DNA from: Sorex araneus
Lineage: Eukaryota > Chordata > Mammalia > Eulipotyphla > Soricidae
Assembly: GCF_027595985.1 (NCBI RefSeq)
Contig: NC_073303.1
Coordinates: 26,793,347 to 26,857,346 of the forward strand
Direction: 5' to 3'
DNA length: 64,000 bases
The position numbers and the translations under genes were made by a program. Position 1 is the first letter of the stretch. The number at the start of each line of letters is the position of its first letter. This document shows, in pieces, positions 54,661 through 64,000 of the stretch. Under the pieces are notes generated by a model. The model ran no database searches, was not told the DNA's origin, and worked only from the letters and a program-made list of their open reading frames with translations.

Positions 54661-54749
54661 AAAATATGGGACGCTTCGTGAATCCGCGTGTCACTTGGCG
54701 CTGGGGCCGAGCTGACCTCTCCTACCGGTCCAGCGAGGCCAGCGCTCAC
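54661..54749 (-). pseudogene. U6 snRNA pseudogene
   Basis: The minus strand reads GTGAGCGCT ... GAGAGGTCAGCTCGGCCCC, AGTGACACGCGGATTCACGA and AGCGTCCCATATTTT. This tracks U6 from its GTGCTCGC start through GGCCCC and GACACGCAAATTCGTGAAGC to CCATATTTT. The 5' part is shortened by about 15 bases and the ACAGAGA region is lost, so it cannot be functional. It lacks a pol III T-run terminator directly after the end. Confidence 0.75.
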
Positions 54750-54999
54750 GTCACCTCTCCGGCCACTCTGCCGTGCGTGACACCCCGCGATGCTCGGGGT
54801 CCCGCCGCGGCGCGTGGGGACCGGCAGGGGCGCGGGGACGGGGCCCGGGCAGTGCCCCCCCAGCCACGCCTCCTCCAGGCGCCTCCGCCCGGCTCTGCGC
54901 CTCTTCCCCTTCCCTGGAATTGCCCTTCCGCCCGCCCCTCTCTCTCTTTGTGTTTCTGAGTCCCCTCCCTGCTGAGTCCCCACCCAGTGCTCGGGCTCC

Positions 55000-55065
55000 C
55001 GCCTGGCGGGACTCGGGAACCCTGTAGGGTGCCGGGGTGGACCCTGAGCCAGCTGTATGCAAGGG
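55000..55065 (-). mobile_element. SINE fragment
   Basis: CTCGGGCTCCCGCCTGGCGG to CAGCTGTATGCAAGGGA. Confidence 0.4.
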
Positions 55066-55166
55066 AAGGGCCTCACCGAGGGACCTGGGTAGATGGAAGG
55101 TGGGTGGGACTTCAGGGTCCAGGGTCCACAGGGGGCGGAGTCTCTCCCCGGGACATCCCTGGGCCG

Positions 55167-55730
55167 GTAGGAGGGAGGGGGCAGCACATCTTCTGAGGCC
55201 CTTCCTTCCTTCCTTCCTTCCTTCCTTCCTTCCTTCCTTCCTTCCTTCCTTCCTTCCTTCCTCCCTCCCTCCCTCCCTCCCTTCCTTCCTTCCTTCCTTC
55301 CTTCCTTCCTTCCTGTAGGAGGGAGGGGGCAGCACATCTTCTGAGGCCCTTCCTTCCTTCCTTCCTTCCTTCCTTCCTTCCTTCCTTCCTTCCTTCCTTC
55401 CTTCCTTCCTCCCTCCCTCCCTCCCTCCCTTCCTTCCTTCCTTCCTTCCTTCCTTCCTTCCTGTAGGAGGGAGGGGGCAGCACATCTTCTGAGGCCCTTC
55501 CTTCCTTCCTTCCTTCCTTCCTTCCTTCCTTCCTTCCTCCCTCCCTCCCTCCCTTCCTTCCTTCCTTCCTTCCTTCCTTCCTTCCTTCCTTCCTTTCTTC
55601 CTTCCTGTAGGAGGGAGGGGGCAGCACATCTTCTGAGGCCCTTCCTTCCTTCCTTCCTTCCTTCCTTCCTTCCTTCCTTCCTTCCTTCCTTCCTTCCTTC
55701 CTTCCTTCCTTCCTTCCTTCCTTCCTGTGG
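55167..55730 (-). repeat. Higher-order (CTTC)n repeat, four units
   Basis: A block of about 36 bases beginning GTAGGAGGGAGGGGGCAGCA starts at 55167, 55315, 55463 and 55607. Each is followed by (CTTC)n, in the first three also with an inner (CCTC)n run. The spacing is 148, 148 and 144 bases. Confidence 0.95.
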
Positions 55731-56173
55731 TCTCCCCACCCCAAACACGCCCCATCCTCCTCCACCCCAATCACTCAGCCCAGCCTCAGAGCCGTCCCCC
55801 TCGTGGGAGGCTGGGACGCGCTGCAGAGACAGAGCCTTCGCGTGTGAGGGCCCTGGGGTAGACCCCGGGACTGGCGGGGAGTACTGATCCCCCACCCCCG
55901 CCCCGTGGCGCTCAGGATTGAGCACTGTGCTCTCGGGCCAGCTCCCTCCTGGCCTATTCCTGCACTTTGGCGGGGAGGGGTGGGGGGCTGGGCTTTCCGG
56001 TGGGGGTGGGGCTAGTGGTGCCTGGGGCTGAATGCGGAGGGGGGTGGTGTGCGGGCCAGGCCACCCCGCCCCTCGCGCCCTGGCCCTTTTCTCCTTGCTT
56101 CCTGGTAAGACCCCATTCTTCCTGCACCTTCCGTCCCCCCATCCCTGCACTTCCCCTTAGAAAGCGCGCCCCC

Positions 56174-56356
56174 TTGGGGCTGGAGCGATAGCACAGCGGG
56201 TAGGGCGTTTGCCTTGCAAGCGGCCGACCCGGGTTCGATTCCCAGCATCCCATATGGTCCCCTGAGCACCGCCAGGGGTAATTCCTGAGTGCATGAGCCA
56301 GGAGTAACCCCTGTGCATCGCGGGGTGTGACCTAAAAAGCTAAAAAAAAAAAAAAA
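56174..56356 (+). mobile_element. Young SINE with perfect 15-bp target duplication
   Basis: Flanks AGAAAGCGCGCCCCC at 56159-56173 and 56357-56371. The body is near consensus, with perfect GGTTCGATTCCC. Confidence 0.95.
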
Positions 56357-56754
56357 AGAAAGCGCGCCCCCGCTCCAGCCGGGCGCAGGCAGGAGGCGTG
56401 AGCGCGGGTAGGCCGGGGGGCTCAGGGTGTCCGTGCAGGAGACCCCCGTCGGGCCCCCAGCCCACCAGGAGTGACTCCCCAAGCACTAAGCCTGGAGTCA
56501 CCCTCATGGACTCCTGGGTGGACCGCGAAAACGGACAAATCCTTGTCACTAGCTGCTGGGACAGCATCACGGGGCGGGGTGGAGGGCACAGTCCCTTCCT
56601 CGGTGATGAGGCAGGTGGAGGGGGCCCCGGGCGCTCTCGGGGGTCGTGGGTGCTGAGACCAGGGCTGGGACCCGAGGCCTGTCCCCACCCAGGCACCCGC
56701 CCCGCCCTGCCAGACCACCTGCCCTGCCCGCCCTTTCTTCTTAAATTTTCTGTC

Positions 56755-57225
56755 TTTTTGCTTTGGGACCACACCCAGCGGTGCTCAGGGATGCCTCCTG
56801 GGGGGGCAGGGGAGCCTCAGGGTATCCGGAGGCTTGAACCCCACCACAGGTGTGCAAAGCAAGCGCCTGCCCCCTGGACTCTTGCTCCAGCTTCTTTTCT
56901 TTTTGCTTTTTATCTTATTATTTCTTTGGTAAAGCAACAAAGTTTTTACTGAGACTCGTTTCGAAAGCTGTAGGGGAAGAGAGGGGGAGAGGAGCCTCTC
57001 CCGAGAGGGAAGGAGCAGATACAAGCAAGCCTCTGCTTCCTTTTTTACTTTTGGTTTTGTTTTATTTTGTTAGGCCCACACCTGGCTGTGCTCAGGGCTC
57101 ACCCCTGGCTCTGCACCCAGGAATCACTCCTGGGGGGGCTCAGAGACCATATGGGGTGTCGGGGATCGAACCCCAGTCGGCTGCAGGCCAGGCAAATGCA
57201 TTACCTGCGATAGTATCTTTCCAGC
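56755..57225 (-). mobile_element. Two older SINEs
   Basis: 56755-56895 (GGGACCACACCCAGCGGTGC) and 57050-57225 (GGCCCACACCTGGCTGTGCT, GGGGATCGAACCCCAGTCGG). Confidence 0.7.
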
Positions 57226-57457
57226 CTCTTTCTCTTTCCTGCCTCCTTCCTTCCTCTCTTCCTTTCTTTTTCTCTTTCTCTCCCTTCTTTCCTTCCTCTC
57301 TTCCTTCCTCTTTCTCTTTTTCTTTCAAATTATTTTGGCCAGAGGATCCCATGTTCTCTCCTAACACCTATCTTTGTCTCTCTCTGCTCACACTTCTCTA
57401 AATTTCTTTCAATAAGAAAAAATCCAAGTTTATTTTAGGTGCCATGATTTACAGTAT

Positions 57458-57633
57458 ATATACTTTTTTGCTTTTGGGGTCACACCTGGCGATGCACAGG
57501 GGTTACTCCTGGCTCTGCACTCAGGAATTACCTCTGGCGCTGCTCAGGGGACCGTATGGGATGCTGGGAATCGAACCCGGTCGGCCGCATGCAAGGCAAA
57601 CGCCCTCCCCGCTCTGCTATCGCTCCAGCCCCC
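57458..57633 (-). mobile_element. Young SINE with target duplication
   Basis: Flanks TGATTTACAGTAT (57445-57457) and TGATTTACAATAT (57634-57646). The body is near consensus, one base short in the B box (GAACCCGGTCGG). Confidence 0.92.
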
Positions 57634-57879
57634 TGATTTACAATATTAACAATGGCAATGTCACGATAAACATTCTGTCACTGCCCGTCCCCACAGTGGG
57701 CTTCCGTCCAGCTCTGTCCCAGGGTCCTGCCCCCCTCCTGCCCGCCCCCTCCTACCCCCTCATGGGATACGCTTCCTACTAAAGACCAGTTTTCAGTTGC
57801 TGTTGCCTTTGGCACCTGCGGTTTCTTTGCTTTGTTTGTCGTATGACCCCCGCGTGTCTGCCCGTTCCTTCAGACCCGC

Positions 57880-58008
57880 GTCCCTCAGTGCGACTCAGAC
57901 TTGGCTCCAGGGCCGCCCCTGCGGGGGCAGATTGCATGATTCTGCTTTCCCCTTACGGCTGAATAGTACTCCGTCGTGTGTATCTATCTGCCTTCTCTTT
58001 TCTTCTCT
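57880..58008 (+). mobile_element. L1 3'-end-like fragment
   Basis: GCAGATTGCATGATTCTGC and GGCTGAATAGTACTCCGTCG match the familiar L1 segment around GGCTGAATAGTATTCCATTG. It is cut off by the SINE at 58012. Confidence 0.65.
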
Positions 58009-58011
58009 CTC

Positions 58012-58140
58012 TTGGTTGCGCCCAGCGGTGCTCAGGGCTTACTCCCGGCTCTGTGTTCAGAGACCACTCCTGGTGGGGCTCAGGGGACCCTGTGGGGTGC
58101 CTGGGATCGAACCCGGGCTAGCCATGTGCAAAGCAAGAAC
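58012..58140 (-). mobile_element. SINE, head worn
   Basis: GGTTGCGCCCAGCGGTGCTC and GGGATCGAACCCGGGCTAGC are present. The head part (GCAAAGCAAGAACCGCG) is diverged. Confidence 0.72.
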
Positions 58141-58600
58141 CGCGTCTTGTACTCCCCGCCTGGCCCCACCGTTGCTTTTCTACTGTGACACAGAAATAAA
58201 CGGCGAGTTTGTCTGAGTCGCCTTCCGTGGTCGGGGACAGCCAATCAGACACCAGTCTCATCACAGCGGCCCTGGCCGCCTTGGTGGCCTCGGGCTTCTG
58301 GGATCCCCCTTGCTCCCTGGGCTGCCCCCCCATACTCAGGGGCTGCTCTGGGCCCTGGCACCCAGCCCACCTGCCTGTCTGAACCCTGTGCCCTGTGCCC
58401 CCACCTGGTCCTGACCATCTCCAGCACCCCCTGCAGGCAGGACTGTTGTGTGCCAGAGCCAGCGCCCAGTGTGTGTAAACGCCCGGCTCTCGGGATGGAT
58501 GGGGCGTGGACAGTAAGAGTGGCCAGTGAGGAATGTCCTGAGAATGCTCTTTTATTGAATTTCTGAAATATATTCATTGTAAAAAAGAAAGTCAAATAAA

Positions 58601-58782
58601 GGGGCTGGAGCGATAGCACAGCGGGTAGGGCGTTTGCCTTGCATGTGGCTGACCGAGGTTCGATTCCCAGCATCCTATATGGTCCCCTGAGCACTGCCAG
58701 GAGTAATTCCTGAGATGCAGAGCCAGGAGTAACCCCTGAGCATTGCCAGGTGTGACCCAAAAAGCAAAAAGAAAAAAAAAAG
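58601..58782 (+). mobile_element. Young SINE with 19-bp target duplication
   Basis: AAAAAGAAAGTCAAATAAA directly precedes the head (58582-58600) and recurs at 58783-58801. The body has GGTTCGATTCCC and an A-rich tail. Confidence 0.95.
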
Positions 58783-59013
58783 AAAAAGAAAGTCAAATAA
58801 AACACAAGTTGTGTAAAATAGCTAACGAGCAGTGGATCGATAATTTTGATGCTTTGTCTACAGCAGGTGGTGCTCCCGGCTCAGTGCTCGGGGGCCCTGT
58901 GGTGCGTGTCTGCGCCAGGGCAGGACTGAACATGGACCTGACGCCTGTTCCCCAGCCTCTTCCAGGCCTGTCAACGACTTTGCCAAATGATAATTATGTG
59001 CAAGGGACCGCTG

Positions 59014-59440
59014 GGTCTGAGAGAGAGTACAGCGGGGCGGGGGGCTGCCTTGCACGCAGGCAACCCAGGTTCAGTCCTAGGCCCCCCATATGGCCCCCCA
59101 AGCCCTGCTGAGAGTCATTCCTGAGTGCAGTGCCAGGAGTAGGCCCTGAGCACCGATGGCGTGAGCTCAAAACCACATGAATAGATATATTAAATGAAAA
59201 AAATAGCTCGGGCAGATCATCAATTTATCATCAATTCTCAGTGGCCGGAAAATTTTTCTACTATTTTTTGGGAGGCAGGGTCTTTGGGTAACACTGAGCA
59301 GTGCTCAGGGCTGACTCCTGGTTGTGCTGTCAGGAGTCAGTCCTGGCTGGGCTCAGGGGACCAGGTGTGGTGCCAGGGATTGAACCGGGGCCAATCTTGT
59401 GCAGGGCCAGTGCCCTCCCCACTCTATCATGGCTCCGGCC
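59014..59440. mobile_element. Older SINEs
   Basis: 59014-59175 plus-strand (GAGAGAGTACAGCGGGGCGG). 59268-59440 minus-strand (GGGATTGAACCGGGGCCAAT). Confidence 0.65.
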
Positions 59441-59983
59441 CTCTTTTAGTTCTTATTTGCAGGTTTTTTTGCCCCCACGTGGAGCAGTAGATCCCAGAGA
59501 CTTAGGAAAAGCCCAGGACACTAGGATCTATCTGGCAGATGCAGAAAACACCCATCTCATACGCTATTCCAGAAATTGCAGCACCGCCCCTGTCTGCTCC
59601 TCGGAGCCCATCCCAGCGTTTAAATATCTTCCCAGGTGAAAAAGTCTAAACCAATAACAACCACAAACGGTCGCACAGAACTTTGGCAACGGAGGGATGG
59701 GTATTGGAACACCCTAGAACTGAAATCCGACCGTGAACAGCTTTGTAACTCGGTATCTCACGGTGATTCAGTTTAAAAACAAAACAAAACAACTTCAGAC
59801 CCACGTGAGAGCCGGGACTGCACCTGCCGTCTCCCTGGAACCGAGTGTGACCTCACTCACGCCACGTGACCACAGCAAGGGGGCGGAGGGCGGCTGCAAG
59901 ACAAATCGCCCCCATTATCTTCCAGGTAGAACCCCCCAATGCTCTTGAGAGAATAAGTAATAATAATTGGAAGAAGCCAGTCA

Positions 59984-60140
59984 GGGGGCTGGAGAGAGAG
60001 TCCTGTGGGTAGGGCCCTTTCCTTGCACGTGGCCAGCAGCGGTTTGATCCCTGGGAAGCCACACGGTCCCCGGACCCCCACCAGGAGCCACTCCTGAGTG
60101 CAGAGCCCTGAGACTCCCAGGATATGGCTCCAAAACAGAG
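59984..60140 (+). mobile_element. Older SINE
   Basis: GGGGGCTGGAGAGAGAGTCC, GGTTTGATCCC and ATATGGCTCCAAAACAGAGC are present. Confidence 0.72.
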
Positions 60141-60157
60141 CAAATAAATATATATTT

Positions 60158-60324
60158 TTTTCTTTTTTTGGTCTCACCCAGAGATGCTCAGGGGTTACTC
60201 CTGGATTTGCACTCAGAAATTCCTCCTGGCAGTGCTCTGTGGACCATATGGGATGCTGGGAATCAGACCCAGGTCAACCGTGTGCAAGGCAAACGCCCTA
60301 CCCACTGTACTATCGCTCCAGCCC
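60158..60324 (-). mobile_element. SINE with target duplication
   Basis: AGAGCAAATAAATAT before and AGAACAAATAAATAT after (one mismatch). Body GGGAATCAGACCCAGGTCAA. Confidence 0.88.
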
Positions 60325-60354
60325 CCAGAACAAATAAATATTTATATATATATT

Positions 60355-60549
60355 TATTTTATTTTTTTATTTTTATTTTTTGCTTTTTGGGTCACACCCA
60401 GCGATGCACAGGGGTTACTCCTGGCTCTGCACTCAGGAATTACCCCTGGCGTTGCTCAGGGGACCATATGCGATGCTGGAAATCGAACCCGGGTTGGCTG
60501 TGTGCAAGGCAAACGCCCTACGTGATGCTGTGCTATTGCTCCAGCCCCC
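60355..60549 (-). mobile_element. Young SINE with small head insertion
   Basis: GGAAATCGAACCCGGGTTGG is present. GCCCTACGTGATGCTGTGC carries a few inserted bases against GCCCTACCCGCTGTGC. Confidence 0.88.
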
Positions 60550-60602
60550 AAATTTTTAAAAATCTAAAAATTAAAAAAAAAATTTTAAAAATCTAAAAAC
60601 TC

Positions 60603-60773
60603 TGGGGCTGGAGCGATAGCACAGTGGGTAGGGCGTTTGCCTTGCACGCGGTCGACCCAGGTTTGATTCCCAGCATCCCATATGGTCCGCGGAGCACCGC
60701 CAGGAGGAATTTCTGAGTGCAAAGCCAGGAGTAACCCCTGTGCATCCCTGGGTGTGACCCCCCCCTAAAAAAA
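60603..60773 (+). mobile_element. Young SINE
   Basis: TGGGGCTGGAGCGATAGCAC, GGTTTGATTCCC and a GTGTGACCCCCCCCTAAAAA end are present. Confidence 0.9.
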
Positions 60774-60894
60774 ATCTGAAAGCTCTCATTTGAAACGTAT
60801 GTGCTCATTATAAACCATCAACAGTAGCCCAAGCAATTATGAAGTCTTTTATTATTATTTTAATTCCATCTTCTTATTCTTTTAACTGCATCTT

Positions 60895-61300
60895 TGCTTT
60901 GTTGGCGCGCCCCGTGGCCCAGCCTGCAGGAGCGGCGCCGGGCGCGTGTCCACTCTGCGGGCTGCGGTGGCCTGCGCGGCTCCGCGGTGCGCGCCGCGTG
61001 GGGCGTGCGGGTGGGGCTCGCGCCCCCCCGTCCGAGGCCGCGGGGCCGGGACCCCGCGCGCCGCCCCCGCCCGCCTCGTGGGCCCGCCGGTCCTGGTCGC
61101 GTTGCGCGGCGCGCGGGGCCGGGGGCGCGGCGGGGCCTGCGGCGGCGGGCGGCGCGCGGGAAACGTGACCCGGCGCGCGCGAGGCCGGGCGGCGCGGGCG
61201 GCTGCCGGGCGCCCCCGCGTGGCCACGGCCGGAGTTGCGGCGCCGGCGCCGGGACCGGCCCAATTTGGCTTGGTGGGTTGTTTGCGGGGCAAGCTGGGGC
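60895..61300. promoter_or_regulatory. CpG island near the right end
   Basis: A sharp change from AT-rich DNA to about 400 bases of very dense CpG, with one CCAAT (near 61260) and no repeats. It is a candidate promoter, possibly of a 5' GRM4 transcript by position. No coding exon was recognised downstream within the window. Confidence 0.45.
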
Positions 61301-61891
61301 CTCGGTTCTGATTTTCGAGGAAAAAACCAAGGGTCCGAAGACCCTCTGAGGCCTCTGCTGAGCGTTGGGCGGGGATGAGGCGGTGCGGCGGGTGTGAAGC
61401 CCGTCCTTGGGGTGCAGGCGCCAGCAGACCCCCGGGCTGTCCGGGGGCGTGTGTCCTCGCGGTCACTGGGGACACGTGACGGAGCTGGGCCCACCACGCT
61501 GCCCCTGACCCCTGTCCAGGACCAGCAGCGCCGGAGGGTGTGGACGTGACTGATCCGGGTGCGTTTCGGGGGCCTCCATCTTAGGGGTCTGTGCGTTGTC
61601 CTGGCCCCGCCAGGCCAGGGGTCCGGGGCAGCGTGGGACAACGTGAGGGACCCTGGACACCTGCAGGACCCCCAGGACCCCCCTGGATGCTCCAGGTCCC
61701 TCACCAGCAGTTCCCCAGGGCCGGCCCTCAGCAGGCAGAGGGCAGTGGTGACTGGCCCCAGCCCAGTGCTGACCCCAGGGCTGCCCTGTAGACCCACCCG
61801 CGGGCCTGACTTAGACCTTCCTGCCTTCATCTTCCCACTTAAGCACTTACCTGAATTTCTGTGCGCGCCTCTTTTTCTTGCTTGCTTTCTT

Positions 61892-62061
61892 ACTTTTGCT
61901 TTTTGGGTCACACCTGGCGATGCACAGGGGTTACTCCTGGCTCTGCACTCAGGAATCACTCCTGGCGGTGCTCAGGGGACCATATGGGATGCTGGGGATC
62001 GAACCTGGGTCAGTCAAGTGCAAGGCAAACGCCCTCCCTGCTGTGCTACTGCTCCGGCCCC
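61892..62061 (-). mobile_element. Young SINE
   Basis: GCTTTTTGGGTCACACCTGG, GGGGATCGAACCTGGGTCAG and CTACTGCTCCGGCCCC are present. Confidence 0.9.
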
Positions 62062-62089
62062 AACCATGAGCATTTTTATCAGGAGTCTC

Positions 62090-62570
62090 ATGGGGAGATG
62101 CTCCACGGGGTAGAGGGGACAGAAAGAGTCCAGGGGGCAGCACGCTTAGCTGGCACATGGCCAGTTGGTCCCCGGCACCACCCCAGCCCCTGAGCACCGC
62201 CAGTGTGGACCTTCCCCCCAGACGCCCTGAGGCTGGAGCACTGCTGAGGTGGCTCCTGGGCGTCCCTGGCCCGAGCCCTGGACCGTCGGGCTGTCTGGCC
62301 AGGCTGAGCATCCTGGGAGTGGCCCTGGGGAGCCCCAGGGAGGCACTCGCAGTGGACGAGCACTGGCCTCTCTGTTGGTTTACTCCCCACGCTGCGAGAC
62401 TGACCAACAGAGCTGACCCGGGATGGCCCGAGCAATGGGCCGGCCCTGCAAGGGGCGAGCCCAGGTTTGGTCCCCGGTGGCCCCCCAAGCCCCACCAGGG
62501 GTGATCCCTGAGCACAGAGCCAGGAGCAGGCCCTGAGCACCGCCGGGTGTGGCCCCCAAACAAACAATAA
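62090..62570 (+). mobile_element. Old SINE pieces
   Basis: 62090-62215 (CACGCTTAGCTGGCACATGG) and 62430-62570 (CCCAGGTTTGGTCCCCGG, GGGTGTGGCCCCCAAACAAA). Confidence 0.55.
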
Positions 62571-63039
62571 TATGAGCACAGGCGTCTCACTGGGTCCGAC
62601 TGTGACCTTGGGTGCCTCCCTCCTGCCTCCCGCCCCCTCTGAGGGGTCATCCCCTTTCTCGTGTCTGCTGTGGCCCTCGTCCCCGCCCTGTCCCGTCCTG
62701 TCCCCTCCCTCTGTCTCTCCGGCGGGCTGGGCAGGGCTGGTGAGGGCGACCTGGACAGGCCTGCACATGCCCAGCACGCCCTCTCTTTGCTGGGGGACTG
62801 GGGGCGCCCGGCGCTTCTAACGCTGACATGGGGACGTCGTCTCGCCCCTGAGCGTCCCTGTCAGCCCCTCGTGTTCTCACTAGAGAAGGGAACCGGGGTT
62901 TCTGTCCCCGGGGCCTCGTGGAGAATCTGTGCCCGAAACAGTAGGCTCTGGTGAGGGTCCAGTCTCCCGACTGTATTAGCGCCTGACGGGTACTGAGTCT
63001 GGAAACTTATGCCCTCGTTTATTTTAGTTTAATGTTTTG

Positions 63040-63190
63040 GAGGGAAGGGGCGATTACACCTGGTGATGCTCAGGGTTTGCTCCCGACTGCTTATATCATC
63101 CTGGGGGACCGTACGGGAGGCCGGGGATCGAACCTGGGGCTGGTACGTGTAAGGCAAGCCCTTACCCGGTGTACTGTCACTCCGGCCCCT
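63040..63190 (-). mobile_element. SINE
   Basis: GCGATTACACCTGGTGATGC, GGGGATCGAACCTGGGGCTG and CTGTCACTCCGGCCCC are present. Confidence 0.75.
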
Positions 63191-63333
63191 ATGCCCTTCA
63201 TGTTAGACAAATGACATATAGATATTTGATCACCCCCATCTCGGCTCAGTTCTTGGGGGTCACTCCTTCGATGTTTGGGTGCCCAGAGAGCCACTCCAGT
63301 CCCTTTCCTGTAAAGTGTGTTCTTGGCGCTAAT

Positions 63334-63590
63334 TCCTTCCCTGCCTCCCTGCCTCCCTCCCTCCCTCCCTTCCTTCTTTCCTCCCTCCCTCCCTCCCTCC
63401 TTTCTTCCTTTCTCCCTTCTTATATTCCCTCCCTCCCCCTCCCTCCTCCCTCCCTCCCTCCCTCCCTCTATCCCTTCCTTCCTTCCTTCCTTCCTTCCTT
63501 CCTTCCTTCCTTCCTTCCTTCCTTCCTTCCTTCCTTCCTTCCTTCCTTCCTTCCTTCCTTCCTTCCTTCCCTTTTCTCTCTTTCCTTTTC
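63334..63590 (+). repeat. (CTTC)n/(CCTC)n polypyrimidine tract
   Basis: More than 250 bases of nearly pure C/T, with a perfect (CTTC)n core at about 63475-63568. Confidence 0.93.
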
Positions 63591-63617
63591 TCCTGCCTTC
63601 CTTCCCCCCTCTCTCTT

Positions 63618-63978
63618 TTTTTTGGCTTTTTGGGTCATACCTGGTGATGCACAGGGGTCACTCCTGGCTCATTTACTCAGGAATTACCCCTGGTGGTGCA
63701 CAAGAGAACATATGGGATGCTGGGAATCGGGTAGGCTGTGTGCAAGGCAAATGCCCTGCCCGCTGTGCTATCGCTCCAGCCCTCTCTCTTTTTTTTTTGT
63801 CTGTTTTGGGGTCACGGGGTCACGCCTCCTGTTGTTACTCCTGGGGTTACTCCTAGATCTACACTCAGGAATTACTCCTGGAGGTACTCAGGGGACGATA
63901 TGGGATTCCGGGGATCAAACCCTGGTCGGCCGCATGCAAGGCAAGTGCCCTCCCCACTGTGTTATATTACTCCAGTCC
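63618..63978 (-). mobile_element. Two SINEs at the window end
   Basis: 63618-63781 is a near-consensus minus-strand copy with a deletion across the B box (GGGAATCGGGTAGGCTG). 63786-63978 is a second copy with GGGGATCAAACCCTGGTCGG. A CT-rich repeat starts again at 63980. Confidence 0.82.
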
Positions 63979-64000
63979 CCCTCCCTCCCTCTCTCCCTCC

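Larger units (their letters stand above)
31600..64000. other. Gene-free interval beyond HMGA1
   Basis: No coding exon was recognised in about 32 kb. By synteny this should be the HMGA1-GRM4 interval. It holds SINEs of several ages, LTR copies, small RNA relics, minisatellites and isolated CpG islands listed separately. Stretches without a listed feature (for example 31.6-32.65, 36.6-37.37, 37.7-38.5, 45.06-45.42, 52.4-53.0, 59.45-59.98 and 62.57-63.03 kb) are unique sequence in which I see nothing specific. Confidence 0.6.

Noticed and set aside
54636-56150. A 504-codon minus-strand frame with KEGRKEGRKEGR repeats
   Set aside because: It is translation of the (CTTC)n tetranucleotide repeat running into the U6 pseudogene.
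31600-64000. GRM4 coding exons expected by synteny
   Set aside because: No segment encodes the GRM4 signal peptide, ligand-binding or seven-helix regions. The gene must lie to the right of the window.

Overview
The window is mammalian nuclear DNA, most likely from a shrew (Soricidae, probably Sorex). The lineage call rests on an abundant tRNA-derived SINE (sense strand GGGCTGGAGCGATAGCACAG ... GGTTCGATTCCC ... TGTGACCCAAAAAGC-A(n)). It occurs dozens of times on both strands, and I recognise it as the SOR-type SINE of shrews. Many copies have intact target-site duplications, so the family was recently active.

Three protein-coding genes can be supported by exons with proper splice signals and recognisable proteins. 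They are the last coding exon and long 3' UTR of NUDT3 (+, 1494 to about 8.3 kb), all coding exons of SMIM29 (+, 21.29-21.91 kb) with a CpG-island promoter near 20.5 kb, and all coding exons of HMGA1 (-, 26.21 down to 23.46 kb) with two 5' non-coding exons and a large CpG island at 28.6-31.6 kb. SMIM29 and HMGA1 converge tail to tail, with poly(A) signals about 540 bp apart. The order NUDT3-SMIM29-HMGA1 matches human 6p21.31, where GRM4 follows. The gene-free 31.6-64 kb tract is therefore probably the HMGA1-GRM4 interval. No GRM4 coding exon was seen.

Layout: 1-1493, last NUDT3 intron; 1494-8302, NUDT3 exon and 3' UTR; 8.3-19.85 kb, SINE-rich spacer with microsatellites and an L1 scrap; 19.85-22.0 kb, SMIM29; 22.5-31.6 kb, HMGA1 and its promoter region; 31.6-64 kb, intergenic. 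The intergenic part holds nested SINEs, two related LTR copies, a U6 pseudogene, a tRNA-Ala-like relic, minisatellites, and isolated CpG-rich islands (38.6, 41.9, 53.3 and 61.0 kb), one with a ZNF143-type motif.

The most interesting points are: HMGA1 here has Ala where the well-known CDK phosphosite Thr78 lies in human; the HMGA1a-specific 11 residues are diverged; a shrew SINE family uses interchangeable heads and two kinds of 3' tail; a solo LTR splits an older SINE and is itself split by a younger SINE; a 25-bp minisatellite grew out of a SINE's internal duplication; and a short coding-like fragment of unknown origin lies near 44.0 kb. The three genes are unrelated in function (inositol pyrophosphate/nucleotide hydrolysis, a small membrane protein, chromatin architecture) and share only their location.
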